A stretch of 33,600 nucleotides of DNA, taken from NCBI GenBank assembly GCA_002729215.1, contig PBTV01000039.1:1-33600 (forward strand), read 5' to 3'. The notes beneath the pieces were generated by a model that had not been told where the DNA came from, did not search any database, and was given only the letters and a program-made list of their open reading frames with translations. Shown here piece after piece: positions 21,255 through 29,125 of the stretch (positions are counted from its first letter, which is position 1; every line of letters begins with the position of its first letter). The DNA is from Rubrivirga sp. GTDB taxonomy: Bacteria; Actinomycetota; Actinomycetes; S36-B12. Made by a program: the position numbers and the translations under genes.

Positions 21255-22289
21255 ATGGCTACTCATTTCGCCACCAGGGTCGGCAAAGGTGTCCTTGCGG
21301 CACTAGGCACCGTTTCGCTTTCCGCCGCTTTGCTCACAGCCCCGGCACACGCAGCCGATACCGGACTGTTTGGAATTCAAGACGCAACGTACGACGGCGT
21401 CTACCGTCAATCGCTCGCGATCGCCGGGCTGGCTGCCACCGATGCGCGCATTCCCGCAGCCGCGGTCGACTGGCTGGCTGACCAGCAGTGCGCCGACGGG
21501 TCGTTCGAAGCCTTCCGGTCGAACACATCGACCCCCTGCTCTCCCTCTGATCCGAAGAACTTCTCTGGTCCGGATACCAACAGCACAGCCATGGCCGCCA
21601 TCGCGCTGTACTTGGCCGGTCGAACTGCACCCGCACGCGATGCCGCCGTGTGGCTGAACGACGTGCAGAACGACGACTGGGGCTTCCCCTTCTACGCTGG
21701 CGGCGATTCCGACGCAAACTCCACCGGGTTGTCGGTCGTGGCAATACAGACTGTCCAACCACAAGACAGAAGCGGCCGGGTCCCGAACGCACAAGCATGG
21801 ATAGGCAGCCTGAAACTCAAATGCTCGAGCGGTGGCGGCCTTGCTTACCAAAAGGGTGGCCCAGCTAACGGTCTTGCTTCGTCCCAGGCGTACATGGGGT
21901 TGTCGGGAGCGCTTCCCGTTGACCCCGTTGACGCCCTTTCCCCAAACCCGGACTGCAAAAAGCGCAATGCCGTCTCCAATGTAGGCGACTTTTTGGCCTC
22001 TGCGATCACACAAGACGGGGCTGTCCAATCGGACTTTGGCTCGGGCGCCGACTACTCCTCTACTGGTTGGGCTGTACTGGGCCTCGTGGCCAACGGTGTC
22101 GGAAAGGGAGCCGTTAAGTCGGGCGTCAGCACGCTCACGAAGGACGCCAAGTCGTACACCTACTCCGATGGAGACCTTGTTCCCGCGGCTGCCGGTCTAT
22201 TGCTCATGGTGGCCGCAGCCACAGACGAAGACCCGCGATCTTTCGGAGGAATCAACCTGAAGAGGGCCTTGATAGGCAGCATGCAGTGA
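21255..22289 (+). CDS. Secreted alpha/alpha-toroid protein, transcobalamin/intrinsic-factor alpha-domain-like
   Basis: A 344-residue exported protein. A signal peptide with hydrophobic core AALGTVSLSAALLTAP ends at AHA-AD (cleavage after about 33). The mature part contains repeated helix pairs with motifs typical of the prenyltransferase/squalene-cyclase and transcobalamin toroids: AVDWLADQQCADGSF, TNSTAMAAIALYLAG, DANSTGLSVVAIQ, GLASSQAYMGLSGA and DYSSTGWAVLGLVANG. Four cysteines (79, 95, 190, 234) could form two disulfides. No catalytic DxDD/DCTAE motif of cyclases is seen, so enzymatic terpene cyclisation is unlikely. Position directly behind a B12 riboswitch and ahead of an ECF importer suggests extracellular corrinoid binding. 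The ATG at 21255 is the first start beyond the terminator; the stop shares GTGA with the next gene. Confidence 0.82.
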   Translation: MATHFATRVGKGVLAALGTVSLSAALLTAPAHAADTGLFGIQDATYDGVYRQSLAIAGLAATDARIPAAAVDWLADQQCADGSFEAFRSNTSTPCSPSDPKNFSGPDTNSTAMAAIALYLAGRTAPARDAAVWLNDVQNDDWGFPFYAGGDSDANSTGLSVVAIQTVQPQDRSGRVPNAQAWIGSLKLKCSSGGGLAYQKGGPANGLASSQAYMGLSGALPVDPVDALSPNPDCKKRNAVSNVGDFLASAITQDGAVQSDFGSGADYSSTGWAVLGLVANGVGKGAVKSGVSTLTKDAKSYTYSDGDLVPAAAGLLLMVAAATDEDPRSFGGINLKRALIGSMQ

Positions 22290-23074
22290 CGCTGGCTCGG
22301 CTGGGCAGCAGGCGGCGCGCTCGTCTCTCTGGCGCTGCCCTGCTCAGTCTTGCCGCACTTACGTGCGCGGGCGTAATGAGTATGCAAGCGGTCACGGCTC
22401 CCCCGATTTCTGCGGGCGAAACGGCATACCGCTACTGGAGTTTTTGGGCCAGCGAAGACGACGTGTGGACCTACGCCACTCAGGGACCAGCCACGATGGC
22501 GGCGGCCGACGGCATGACCCTTGGCTGGCGCTTCGGTATTGCCACCGAACGAGATACGTCCGCTCTCGAACCACAACTCACGCCCGTGCAGGTGTGGAAA
22601 GCATCGTGCGCCGCAATAAGGCCTCAGCCAGGTCTGGCCCGCGTCGCGTTCGCACTGGACTTTGGAACCAGCGCAGATGCACCCGCGGGCGAAATCCCGC
22701 CAGACTCCCGGAATGAGTGCGCATTCGTCGATGAGGGATCTTCGCTGGCTCGAGCGCTCTCGTCCGTAGCGGTTATTCGTGACGAATCGGGACTTATTTG
22801 CTCTTTCGACGGTTACCCAGCCTCCGAATGTGCACCCGTGATGACGGTCGAAGCATCGGCCTCCAGCGACTCAAGAGAGGTGGGTAATTCACTCGCCCCA
22901 GATCATGGCTCCACCAGCCAAGCATCTAGCGACAACCAAAGCGTCCAAGGGGTGGGGTCAAACTCACCCATCAGGTCCGTTGTCATCGGCGCCAGCGCGG
23001 TCACTGCCCTCTTCATTACTGTTGCACTCCTGCTGACCCGTCGTTCATCTCGGCGCGCTAGTCGGTCACCGTGA
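22286..23074 (+). CDS. SCO2322-family membrane-anchored extracytoplasmic protein
   Basis: A 262-residue protein with a basic N-terminus and signal sequence (about 1-43), an extracytoplasmic domain (45-185), a Ser-rich linker (190-228), one transmembrane helix (about 231-251) and a basic cytoplasmic tail (RRSSRRASR). The domain motifs YRYWSFW, WTYATQGPATM, ADGMTLGWRFGI, VAFALDFGTSADAPAGEIPP and GLICSFDGYPASEC match what I recall of the uncharacterised actinobacterial SCO2322 family. Four cysteines (108, 145, 172, 182) may be paired. YWSFW-WTYA-DG-GWRFG resembles the pattern of DUF4430, the beta domain of transcobalamins. It is probably an anchored partner that hands corrinoid from the toroid protein to the ECF importer. 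GTG start overlaps the previous stop. Confidence 0.78.
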   Translation: MTLARLGSRRRARLSGAALLSLAALTCAGVMSMQAVTAPPISAGETAYRYWSFWASEDDVWTYATQGPATMAAADGMTLGWRFGIATERDTSALEPQLTPVQVWKASCAAIRPQPGLARVAFALDFGTSADAPAGEIPPDSRNECAFVDEGSSLARALSSVAVIRDESGLICSFDGYPASECAPVMTVEASASSDSREVGNSLAPDHGSTSQASSDNQSVQGVGSNSPIRSVVIGASAVTALFITVALLLTRRSSRRASRSP

Positions 23075-24225
23075 GATCGAAAGACATGACCCGACGATCC
23101 GGCTTCTGGGCACTTGGCGCACGCAGTTTTCCCCGCTGGTTGCATCCTGGAGCCTGGTGGCTATGGGCGCTAGGTCTGGCGGTTGCGGCATCTCGCACGA
23201 CCAACCCTTTTCTCCTGCTCGGAATCGTAGGAGTGTGTTTCGTCGTCGTCCGGGCGCGCAGACCGAACGCTCCGTGGGCACGATCCTTCCGCTACTTTTT
23301 GATTCTCGGTGTCGCCATCGTCATCCTTCGCGTACTCTTCCAGATTCTCTTCGGCACTTCTTACGGTTCTGTCCTGATTCTTGACACCCCAGCGCTTGCC
23401 CTGCCGCCCTGGCTTGCCGGGATTCGTCTTGGCGGCCCGGTATATCTCGAGGGAGTGATGGCCGGCTTGTACGACGGCATGAGGCTGGCAACACTCGTGA
23501 TCTGCGTCGGCGCTGCGAATTCACTCACCTCTCCCACCCGACTCCTCAAGTCTGTTCCTGCGGCGCTATACGAGGTAGGAGTGGCGGTCGTTGTGGCGAT
23601 CAGCTTCACTCCCCGGCTTGTTGAGTCCGTCGTCGGAGTCCGAGCCACACGACGACTCCGCGGCCGACCGGCGAAGGGGCCGCGCGCTATCGCATCAGCA
23701 GCCGTCCCGATACTGCACTCCGCGCTTGAGGACTCTGTCGTGTTGGCCGCAGCAATGGATGCGCGCGGCTACGGTCGACGCGCTCACGTGTCGACCATCA
23801 ATCGGAGGGTCGCAAGTGCATCTCTCCTAGGCAGTCTCATCGCCTTTGCTATTGGTACATACGGAGTTCTGGCCCCGGGGACTCCCCTGATGGTCAGTGC
23901 AACGTTTGTAGCAATTGGGGTGATCGGAGCATGCGTTGGAATCTCAATCGCAAGTAGATCCAACCTACGGACGGTGTATCGACCTGATCCGTGGTGGCTA
24001 CCGGAGTGGTGGGTGGTCATTGCAGCCACCGCAGTCGCCGCGTCCTCCGTGGCTGTTGATGTGACCCAGCCGACGGCCATGAATCCAACGACTAACCCCT
24101 TGATCTGGCCCACTGTGCCCCTCGTGCCCCTGCTCGCGCTTTGCGTGGCCATGACACCCGCGATCATCACACCGAACCCGCCTTCACTTGTCGCGACACG
24201 AGATCCAGAAGTGGCGCCGGCATGA
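23071..24225 (+). CDS. ECF transporter transmembrane (T) component
   Basis: A 384-residue EcfT/CbiQ-family membrane protein, the scaffold that couples ATPases to the substrate-binding S component. Hydrophobic segments occur near 27-62, 74-95 and 137-180. The coupling helices carry the two conserved Arg-Gly motifs: RATRRLRGRPAK (191-202) and MDARGYGRR (229-237). A C-terminal extension of about 130 residues with three or four further hydrophobic stretches (SLLGSLIAFAIGTYGVL, VSATFVAIGVIGACVGI, VVIAATAVAASSVAV, LVPLLALCVAMTPAII) goes beyond the usual 250-270 residues. The GTG start shares GTGA with the preceding stop; ATG 23086 is an alternative. Confidence 0.9.
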   Translation: MRSKDMTRRSGFWALGARSFPRWLHPGAWWLWALGLAVAASRTTNPFLLLGIVGVCFVVVRARRPNAPWARSFRYFLILGVAIVILRVLFQILFGTSYGSVLILDTPALALPPWLAGIRLGGPVYLEGVMAGLYDGMRLATLVICVGAANSLTSPTRLLKSVPAALYEVGVAVVVAISFTPRLVESVVGVRATRRLRGRPAKGPRAIASAAVPILHSALEDSVVLAAAMDARGYGRRAHVSTINRRVASASLLGSLIAFAIGTYGVLAPGTPLMVSATFVAIGVIGACVGISIASRSNLRTVYRPDPWWLPEWWVVIAATAVAASSVAVDVTQPTAMNPTTNPLIWPTVPLVPLLALCVAMTPAIITPNPPSLVATRDPEVAPA

Positions 24226-25856
24226 TCATTTTTGACGACGTGACATTCACATACGCCGATGCCACACATCCGACCCTCGAAAAAGTGAACTTGGAAATCG
24301 TCGAGGGAGAACTCGCCCTCGTCCTGGGCGAAACGGGCAGCGGCAAGAGCACCTTCCTGCGCTTGATGAATGGGCTCGTCCCCCACTTCACTGGCGGCAA
24401 TCTTCGCGGAAGCGTCATCATGAATGGCCGAGACACCGCCACGCACCCTCCACGCGAGCTCGCCGACTTGATCGGCATGGTTCCGCAAGATCCACTCGCC
24501 TCGTTCGTAAGCGACACCGTGGAGGAAGAGTTGGCGTACACCATGGAGTGCTTGGGTGTCGACGGAGCCGCGATGCGTAAACGGGTGGAAGAAACCTTGG
24601 ATCTTCTTGGTATCGCTGACCTACGAAGGCGCCCCGTCACAACTCTGAGCGGTGGTGAGCGTCAGCGCGTGGCTATCGGAGCAGTCATGACAGCCCATCC
24701 AAATATTCTCATCCTGGACGAACCTACGTCAGCTCTCGATCCCGGAGCGGCCGAGGAAGTGCTCGCCACGCTCCAACGGCTGGTTCACGATCTTGGTGTC
24801 ACCGTGGTCATTGCCGAGCATCGCCTCGAACGCGTCATTGAGTACGCGGACCAAATCATCGCGCTTGAACGACGTGAGCCGCAGACCAGCGCTCACATCC
24901 TCCAGGGGACACCTGCGGGAATCATGCGGGACTCAACCCTTGCACCTCCTCTTGTTCGACTCGGACGCTTAGTGAATTGGAATCCGCTACCCCTATCGAT
25001 TCGTGATGCCCGAAGATCAGCCACTGGCCTGCGCTCTCTTTTGTCGGGAAGATCTCCGCATATCCGGCCGGTTCCCGATGAACCTGAAGTAGCTGCTCGT
25101 ATTGAAGCTGGAGTGGTCGTATACGGTCCTGCGATCGCCCTACGCAATGTGGATTTCGAACTTTACTCAGGCACCATCACAGCACTCATGGGTCGAAATG
25201 GAGCCGGTAAGTCCACCCTGCTGAATTCCATAGTCGGACTGGTTCAGTTGTCTGGCGGTGTGGTGCACGTCGACGGGGTTGATCCCTCCGCAACGTCCGC
25301 GTCAAAATTGATGCGCCACGTTGGACTCGTGCCACAGGAACCGGCAGATTTGCTTGAAGCTGTGACCGTCGCCGACGAATGTCGCACGGCAGATTCAGAC
25401 AGTGGCAGTGAGCCGGGGACGTGCCGGGCAGTTCTGGCGCTGTTGGCCCCGGAAATCACCGATGAGACACATCCCCGCGACCTGTCTGAGGGACAGCGTC
25501 TGCTTCTTGCACTATCGATAGTCCTCGCAGCCCGACCGCGGGTTGTGCTCCTCGATGAACCCACACGGGGACTCGACTATCCGACCAAAGCTCGGTTGAG
25601 CGCGATCTTGCGCGACTTGGCGGACAGCGGCCACGCTGTCGCACTGGCCACACATGACGTCGAACTCGTCGCCGAAACAGCTGATCGCGTAGCGATGCTT
25701 GCGGACGGCGAGCTAGTCGCCCAAGGCCCGACCTCTGATGTGATCACCTCATCCCCACTTTTTTCTCCACAAGTAACCAAGGTCGTGGCTCCTGAGCCAT
25801 TCCTCACCGTGGAGGATGTCGATCGTGCCCTCCAGACCGAACCGGAAACGGCGTGA
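24222..25856 (+). CDS. ECF transporter ATP-binding protein, two fused NBDs
   Basis: A 544-residue fusion of two ABC ATPase domains, providing both EcfA and EcfA' in one chain. NBD1 has Walker A GETGSGKST (36-44), Q-loop MVPQDP, signature LSGGERQRVAIG (142-153), Walker B ILILDEPTSALD and H-loop AEHRLE. NBD2 has Walker A GRNGAGKST (324-332), Q-loop LVPQEP, Walker B VVLLDEPTRGLD and H-loop ATHDVE, but its signature is LSEGQRLLLALS (421-432), where the usual second Gly is Glu. The altered signature suggests one weakened ATP site, as in many asymmetric ABC transporters. The ATG shares ATGA with the T-component stop. It powers uptake with the T and S proteins. Confidence 0.93.
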   Translation: MIIFDDVTFTYADATHPTLEKVNLEIVEGELALVLGETGSGKSTFLRLMNGLVPHFTGGNLRGSVIMNGRDTATHPPRELADLIGMVPQDPLASFVSDTVEEELAYTMECLGVDGAAMRKRVEETLDLLGIADLRRRPVTTLSGGERQRVAIGAVMTAHPNILILDEPTSALDPGAAEEVLATLQRLVHDLGVTVVIAEHRLERVIEYADQIIALERREPQTSAHILQGTPAGIMRDSTLAPPLVRLGRLVNWNPLPLSIRDARRSATGLRSLLSGRSPHIRPVPDEPEVAARIEAGVVVYGPAIALRNVDFELYSGTITALMGRNGAGKSTLLNSIVGLVQLSGGVVHVDGVDPSATSASKLMRHVGLVPQEPADLLEAVTVADECRTADSDSGSEPGTCRAVLALLAPEITDETHPRDLSEGQRLLLALSIVLAARPRVVLLDEPTRGLDYPTKARLSAILRDLADSGHAVALATHDVELVAETADRVAMLADGELVAQGPTSDVITSSPLFSPQVTKVVAPEPFLTVEDVDRALQTEPETA

Positions 25857-26683
25857 CCGCTGTCATCGAGGGAAAGACGGCAAGCGCCGTGCGACTTGGA
25901 AGAAAGTCAGCGCTAGCAATCGCGTTAGCGAGTGCGATCGGGGTCATCGCTTTCGGCTGGCCACTCCTTGCGCCACCCGGATCGTCGGTCATCGCCCATG
26001 CAGATGATGCGCCATGGATCTTCGGGATTTTCACGCCTGTCGTCCTCTTCGTAGTCTTGGCACAGATCGCTGACCGCGACATCGAAGCGAAAGGAATTGC
26101 GCTTCTCGGGGTACTTGCTGCCGTCATCGCCGTTCTCAGACCGCTCGGTGGCGGATTGGCAGGGCTCGAGCCCATTTGGGTAGTACTCATACTCGCGGGA
26201 AGGGCTCTCGGTCCGGGATTTGGCTTCGCTTTGGGGTCGATCTCTCTCTTTGCCTCCGCTCTGATTACCGGCGGCGTCGGCCCATGGCTACCGTTCCAGA
26301 TGATTGCGGCTGGGTGGGTTGGTTTGGGAGCTGGCCTCCTTCCGCGAAGATTCACCGGGGCGGCAGAGATAGCTCTTGTTGGAACGTATGCGGCATTCGC
26401 CTGCATCGCCTACGGCTTCATCATGAACCTCTGGTTCTGGCCCTTCTCAACAAATCTCCCGGCACAGATTGCCTTTGCGCCCGGAGCTCCACTCATGGAA
26501 AACTTGGTCAATTGGTGGCGCTTCAACCTCATCACGTCTCTGGGTTACGACCTGCCGCGCGCGACACTGACGGTTCTGCTGATCATCCTCGCTGGTCGAC
26601 CCATCTTGATCGGCCTTCGGCGGGTGTCGCGGCTAGCGTCCTTCGACACAGAATTGCGCATCGAACCTGCAGCCAATCGATGA
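25853..26683 (+). CDS. ECF transporter substrate-binding (S) component, probable corrinoid
   Basis: A 276-residue hydrophobic protein with about seven predicted membrane segments. The segment ILAGRALGPGFGFALGSISLFASALITGGVGPWLPFQMIAAGWVGLGAGLLP is typical of the actinobacterial S components found with fused EcfA and SCO2322-type genes. The first about 20 residues form a cytoplasmic basic lead-in. Substrate cannot be read from motifs. Corrinoid (cobalamin or cobinamide) is inferred from the riboswitch and from cobU, cobT and cobS in the same operon; free cobalt is less likely because no corrin-ring genes accompany it. GTG start, GTGA overlap with the ATPase stop. Confidence 0.85.
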   Translation: MTAVIEGKTASAVRLGRKSALAIALASAIGVIAFGWPLLAPPGSSVIAHADDAPWIFGIFTPVVLFVVLAQIADRDIEAKGIALLGVLAAVIAVLRPLGGGLAGLEPIWVVLILAGRALGPGFGFALGSISLFASALITGGVGPWLPFQMIAAGWVGLGAGLLPRRFTGAAEIALVGTYAAFACIAYGFIMNLWFWPFSTNLPAQIAFAPGAPLMENLVNWWRFNLITSLGYDLPRATLTVLLIILAGRPILIGLRRVSRLASFDTELRIEPAANR

Positions 26684-26684
26684 C

Positions 26685-28076
26685 ATGCGCGTCCACTTAC
26701 TCGGAACCGGTGCAGCCGATGGCCTTCCAAATCCCTTTTGCCGCTGTCTAACGTGCGATGAGGCGCGCATTACAGGCGCCGTCCGCGCCAGGAGCAGTGC
26801 GCTCGTGAACGAGGTCATACTCATCGACCCCGGGCCCGACGTCGCCCAATCAATCGCACGGATAGGTAAAGATTTACGTGAAACCAAGCATTGGCTCATC
26901 ACCCATGGTCACCACGATCACCTGGACCCTGTCCTTCTGTTGTCTCGGTCCTGGGCCATCGGCGATCAGCCTCTGGTGATCTGGGGTCCGCCAAACGCTA
27001 TAGATGCGCTGGCGCCGTGGATTCCGCCTAAGAGCTGTATTGATCTGCGGCCCTGCACGCCAGGTTTCACGGCCACAATCGCTATCGACGATTCTCGCTA
27101 TCGAATCACAGCTCACCGCGCCGATCACGTCGGTTCCGCCCACCACGCCGACGCCATCGCGGAAGAAGCGTTGCTCTGGTCCATTAGTCACGGTGATCAG
27201 CAACTGTTGTACGCCACCGATACCGGTCCGAATCCGCGCGTGCACCCTGGGCCATACGACCTCGTGCTCATAGATTCAACGTTCGGTGACAAGACCGACC
27301 ATGGAACCGGTCATCTCGATTTCGAAACAATGCCAACACTTTTGGACGAGTGGCGCTCGACGGGGATTCTCGGCAACGATTCACGAGTCGTCGCCACCCA
27401 CATAGGTCATCACAACCCACCCAGGGCTGAGTTGGTGAGTACGTTGCAGACGATTGGAGTCGAGGTGCACGACGACGGCACAGAACTGGACACGTCTTGC
27501 CGGAGTCGAGGACGTCGAATTCTCGTCACCGGCGGTACACGGTCAGGGAAGTCGCGGTTTGCTGAAGAGGTTGCCAAGCCGCATGCTGACGTCACTTACG
27601 TCGCAACCGCACGTCGGCGCCATGACGAGGAATGGAGCGAGCGGATTGCTGCGCACCGGGAGCGTCGACCCCCTTCGTGGAACACCCTTGAAACGCTTGA
27701 CCTTGAATCCGTCATAACGCGCGCCCCGACAAATCGTGTAGTCCTCGTTGATTGCATTGGGCTGTGGCTCACCCACCTACTTGATGACCTGAATGCGTGG
27801 GGGCGCCTTCACGAGCGGAAATCGGTCATTGCCCAGGTGCACATCCGCGTCGACGCCTTGCGCACGGCCATCATGTCGAGCAGCGCATCGATCATCTGCG
27901 TGACGAACGAAGTCGGCATGTCGCTGATTCCTACAGATGCTGGCTCGCGTCTGTTCACGGATCTGCTCGGCTACACGAACGCACAGCTTGCGCAGGAAAT
28001 GGACGAAACCTTTCTCGTGGTAGCAGGACGCCCACTCCGGCTCCCAACAAAACGAGCAACGGAGAAAGCCCTATGA
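26685..28076 (+). CDS. Fusion: PhnP-like metallo-beta-lactamase domain + CobU (AdoCbi kinase/AdoCbi-P guanylyltransferase)
   Basis: A 463-residue two-domain protein. Residues 1 to about 265 are a metallo-beta-lactamase fold of the PhnP type, with an N-terminal cysteine cluster (FCRCLTC, Cys19, 21, 24), the metal motif HGHHDHLD (74-81), His145, Asp179 (YATDTGP) and THIGHHN. Residues from about 277 on are CobU: P-loop GGTRSGKS (283-290), guanylylation His324 (IAAHRERRP), VDCIGLWLTHLL and TNEVGMSLIP. CobU phosphorylates adenosylcobinamide and adds GMP to make AdoCbi-GDP, the activated lower-ligand acceptor. The role of the MBL domain is unknown; supplying the phosphatase missing from this operon (CobC/CobZ) is one possibility. 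It starts one base after the S-component stop. Confidence 0.92.
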   Translation: MRVHLLGTGAADGLPNPFCRCLTCDEARITGAVRARSSALVNEVILIDPGPDVAQSIARIGKDLRETKHWLITHGHHDHLDPVLLLSRSWAIGDQPLVIWGPPNAIDALAPWIPPKSCIDLRPCTPGFTATIAIDDSRYRITAHRADHVGSAHHADAIAEEALLWSISHGDQQLLYATDTGPNPRVHPGPYDLVLIDSTFGDKTDHGTGHLDFETMPTLLDEWRSTGILGNDSRVVATHIGHHNPPRAELVSTLQTIGVEVHDDGTELDTSCRSRGRRILVTGGTRSGKSRFAEEVAKPHADVTYVATARRRHDEEWSERIAAHRERRPPSWNTLETLDLESVITRAPTNRVVLVDCIGLWLTHLLDDLNAWGRLHERKSVIAQVHIRVDALRTAIMSSSASIICVTNEVGMSLIPTDAGSRLFTDLLGYTNAQLAQEMDETFLVVAGRPLRLPTKRATEKAL

Positions 28077-29125
28077 AGCTTGTCATTCCTTCCGTCGATG
28101 AAGACGCACGCGCCCAGGCACTTCTTCGACAGATGACTTTGACTAAACCCACGGGTGCTCTCGGGCGTCTAGAAGATCTGTCAGCCTGGTGCGCGGCGGT
28201 TCAAGGAATTTGCCCGCCTACGACATTCCAACGCCCGGCCCTCGTAATTTTTGCCGGCGACCACGGTGTCGCGCGATCCTCGAAGGTATCGGCGTATCCC
28301 CCCGAGGTGACCGCCATGATGGTGATCAACTTCAGTCACGGCGGTGCTGCAGCGAACGTCCTCGCAAAGCAGCACAATGCTCACCTTTTCTCCTACGACA
28401 TCAGCGTGACGCCAACTCCGGACTATCTCAACTTGGTGTCCAGTGAAGTCCGGGACTTTCATGTAATCGACGGTAGCAACGACATCGCATTGGGCGACGC
28501 CATATCGCTAGGTGTTGCACGCGCAGCTTTTCAAGCGGGACTTGCGATCGCGGCCCGCATCGTCGATACAGGAGCAGACCTTTTCATTCCCGGTGACATG
28601 GGCATCGGAAATACCACCGCGGCAGCTGCAGTCATCGGGCATTTCATTGGAGCTTCTGCCGAGGAAACAACGGGAACAGGAACTGGCATCGACGAGCAGT
28701 CCCTGGCATATAAACGTGAAGTGGTTGGTGCGGCAATTGAACGAATGAGGGACCGCGATCCACTGGCAGCGCTGGCTTCGGGGTCCGGAGCAGACATTGT
28801 GGCCATGACTGCGGCACTGATTGGGGTCGCCACGGCAAAAATTCCTATCCTGCTCGACGGCGTAGTCAGCTCTGCAGCGGCAGTCGCTGCAGAACATCTC
28901 GCCCCCGGTGTGCGCGAATGGATGCTTGCCGGGCACAGATCCACAGAACCTGGACAATCTCGGGCTCTGGCGTTCCTCGATCGAGATCCAGTCCTGGATT
29001 TGGGCATGTGCCTAGGAGAAGGATCTGGCGCCTTGACAGCACTCCCGATTATCAACTCCGCCATCGTCACCCTCGCTGAGATGGCGACGTTTGAGCAGGC
29101 GAACGTCAGCGATCGAAACTCGTGA
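28073..29125 (+). CDS. cobT: Nicotinate-nucleotide-dimethylbenzimidazole phosphoribosyltransferase
   Basis: CobT, 350 residues, makes alpha-ribazole 5'-phosphate from nicotinate mononucleotide and dimethylbenzimidazole (or another base), the lower-ligand branch of B12 assembly. Family blocks: KPTGALGRLEDLSAWC, FAGDHGVARSSKVSAYPPEVT, GDMGIGNTTAAAA, VLAALASGSGADI-like PLAALASGSGADIVAM, LDGVVSSAAAVAAE and GHRSTEPGQ. The catalytic Glu316 is in LGEGSGALTALP. The frame is open to 27797 over cobU, but ATG 28073 gives the standard length and shares ATGA with the preceding stop. Confidence 0.97.
   Translation: MKLVIPSVDEDARAQALLRQMTLTKPTGALGRLEDLSAWCAAVQGICPPTTFQRPALVIFAGDHGVARSSKVSAYPPEVTAMMVINFSHGGAAANVLAKQHNAHLFSYDISVTPTPDYLNLVSSEVRDFHVIDGSNDIALGDAISLGVARAAFQAGLAIAARIVDTGADLFIPGDMGIGNTTAAAAVIGHFIGASAEETTGTGTGIDEQSLAYKREVVGAAIERMRDRDPLAALASGSGADIVAMTAALIGVATAKIPILLDGVVSSAAAVAAEHLAPGVREWMLAGHRSTEPGQSRALAFLDRDPVLDLGMCLGEGSGALTALPIINSAIVTLAEMATFEQANVSDRNS

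Noticed and set aside
21255-22289. Secreted toroid protein as a terpene cyclase or prenyltransferase
   Set aside because: The repeats fit the fold, but DxDD and DCTAE-type catalytic motifs are absent, the protein has a signal peptide, and the context is B12 uptake.
22286-23074. SCO2322-family protein as a lipoprotein
   Set aside because: The only cysteine in the signal region (LAALTCAG) lacks a small residue at -1 and a proper lipobox; a C-terminal membrane helix provides the anchor instead.
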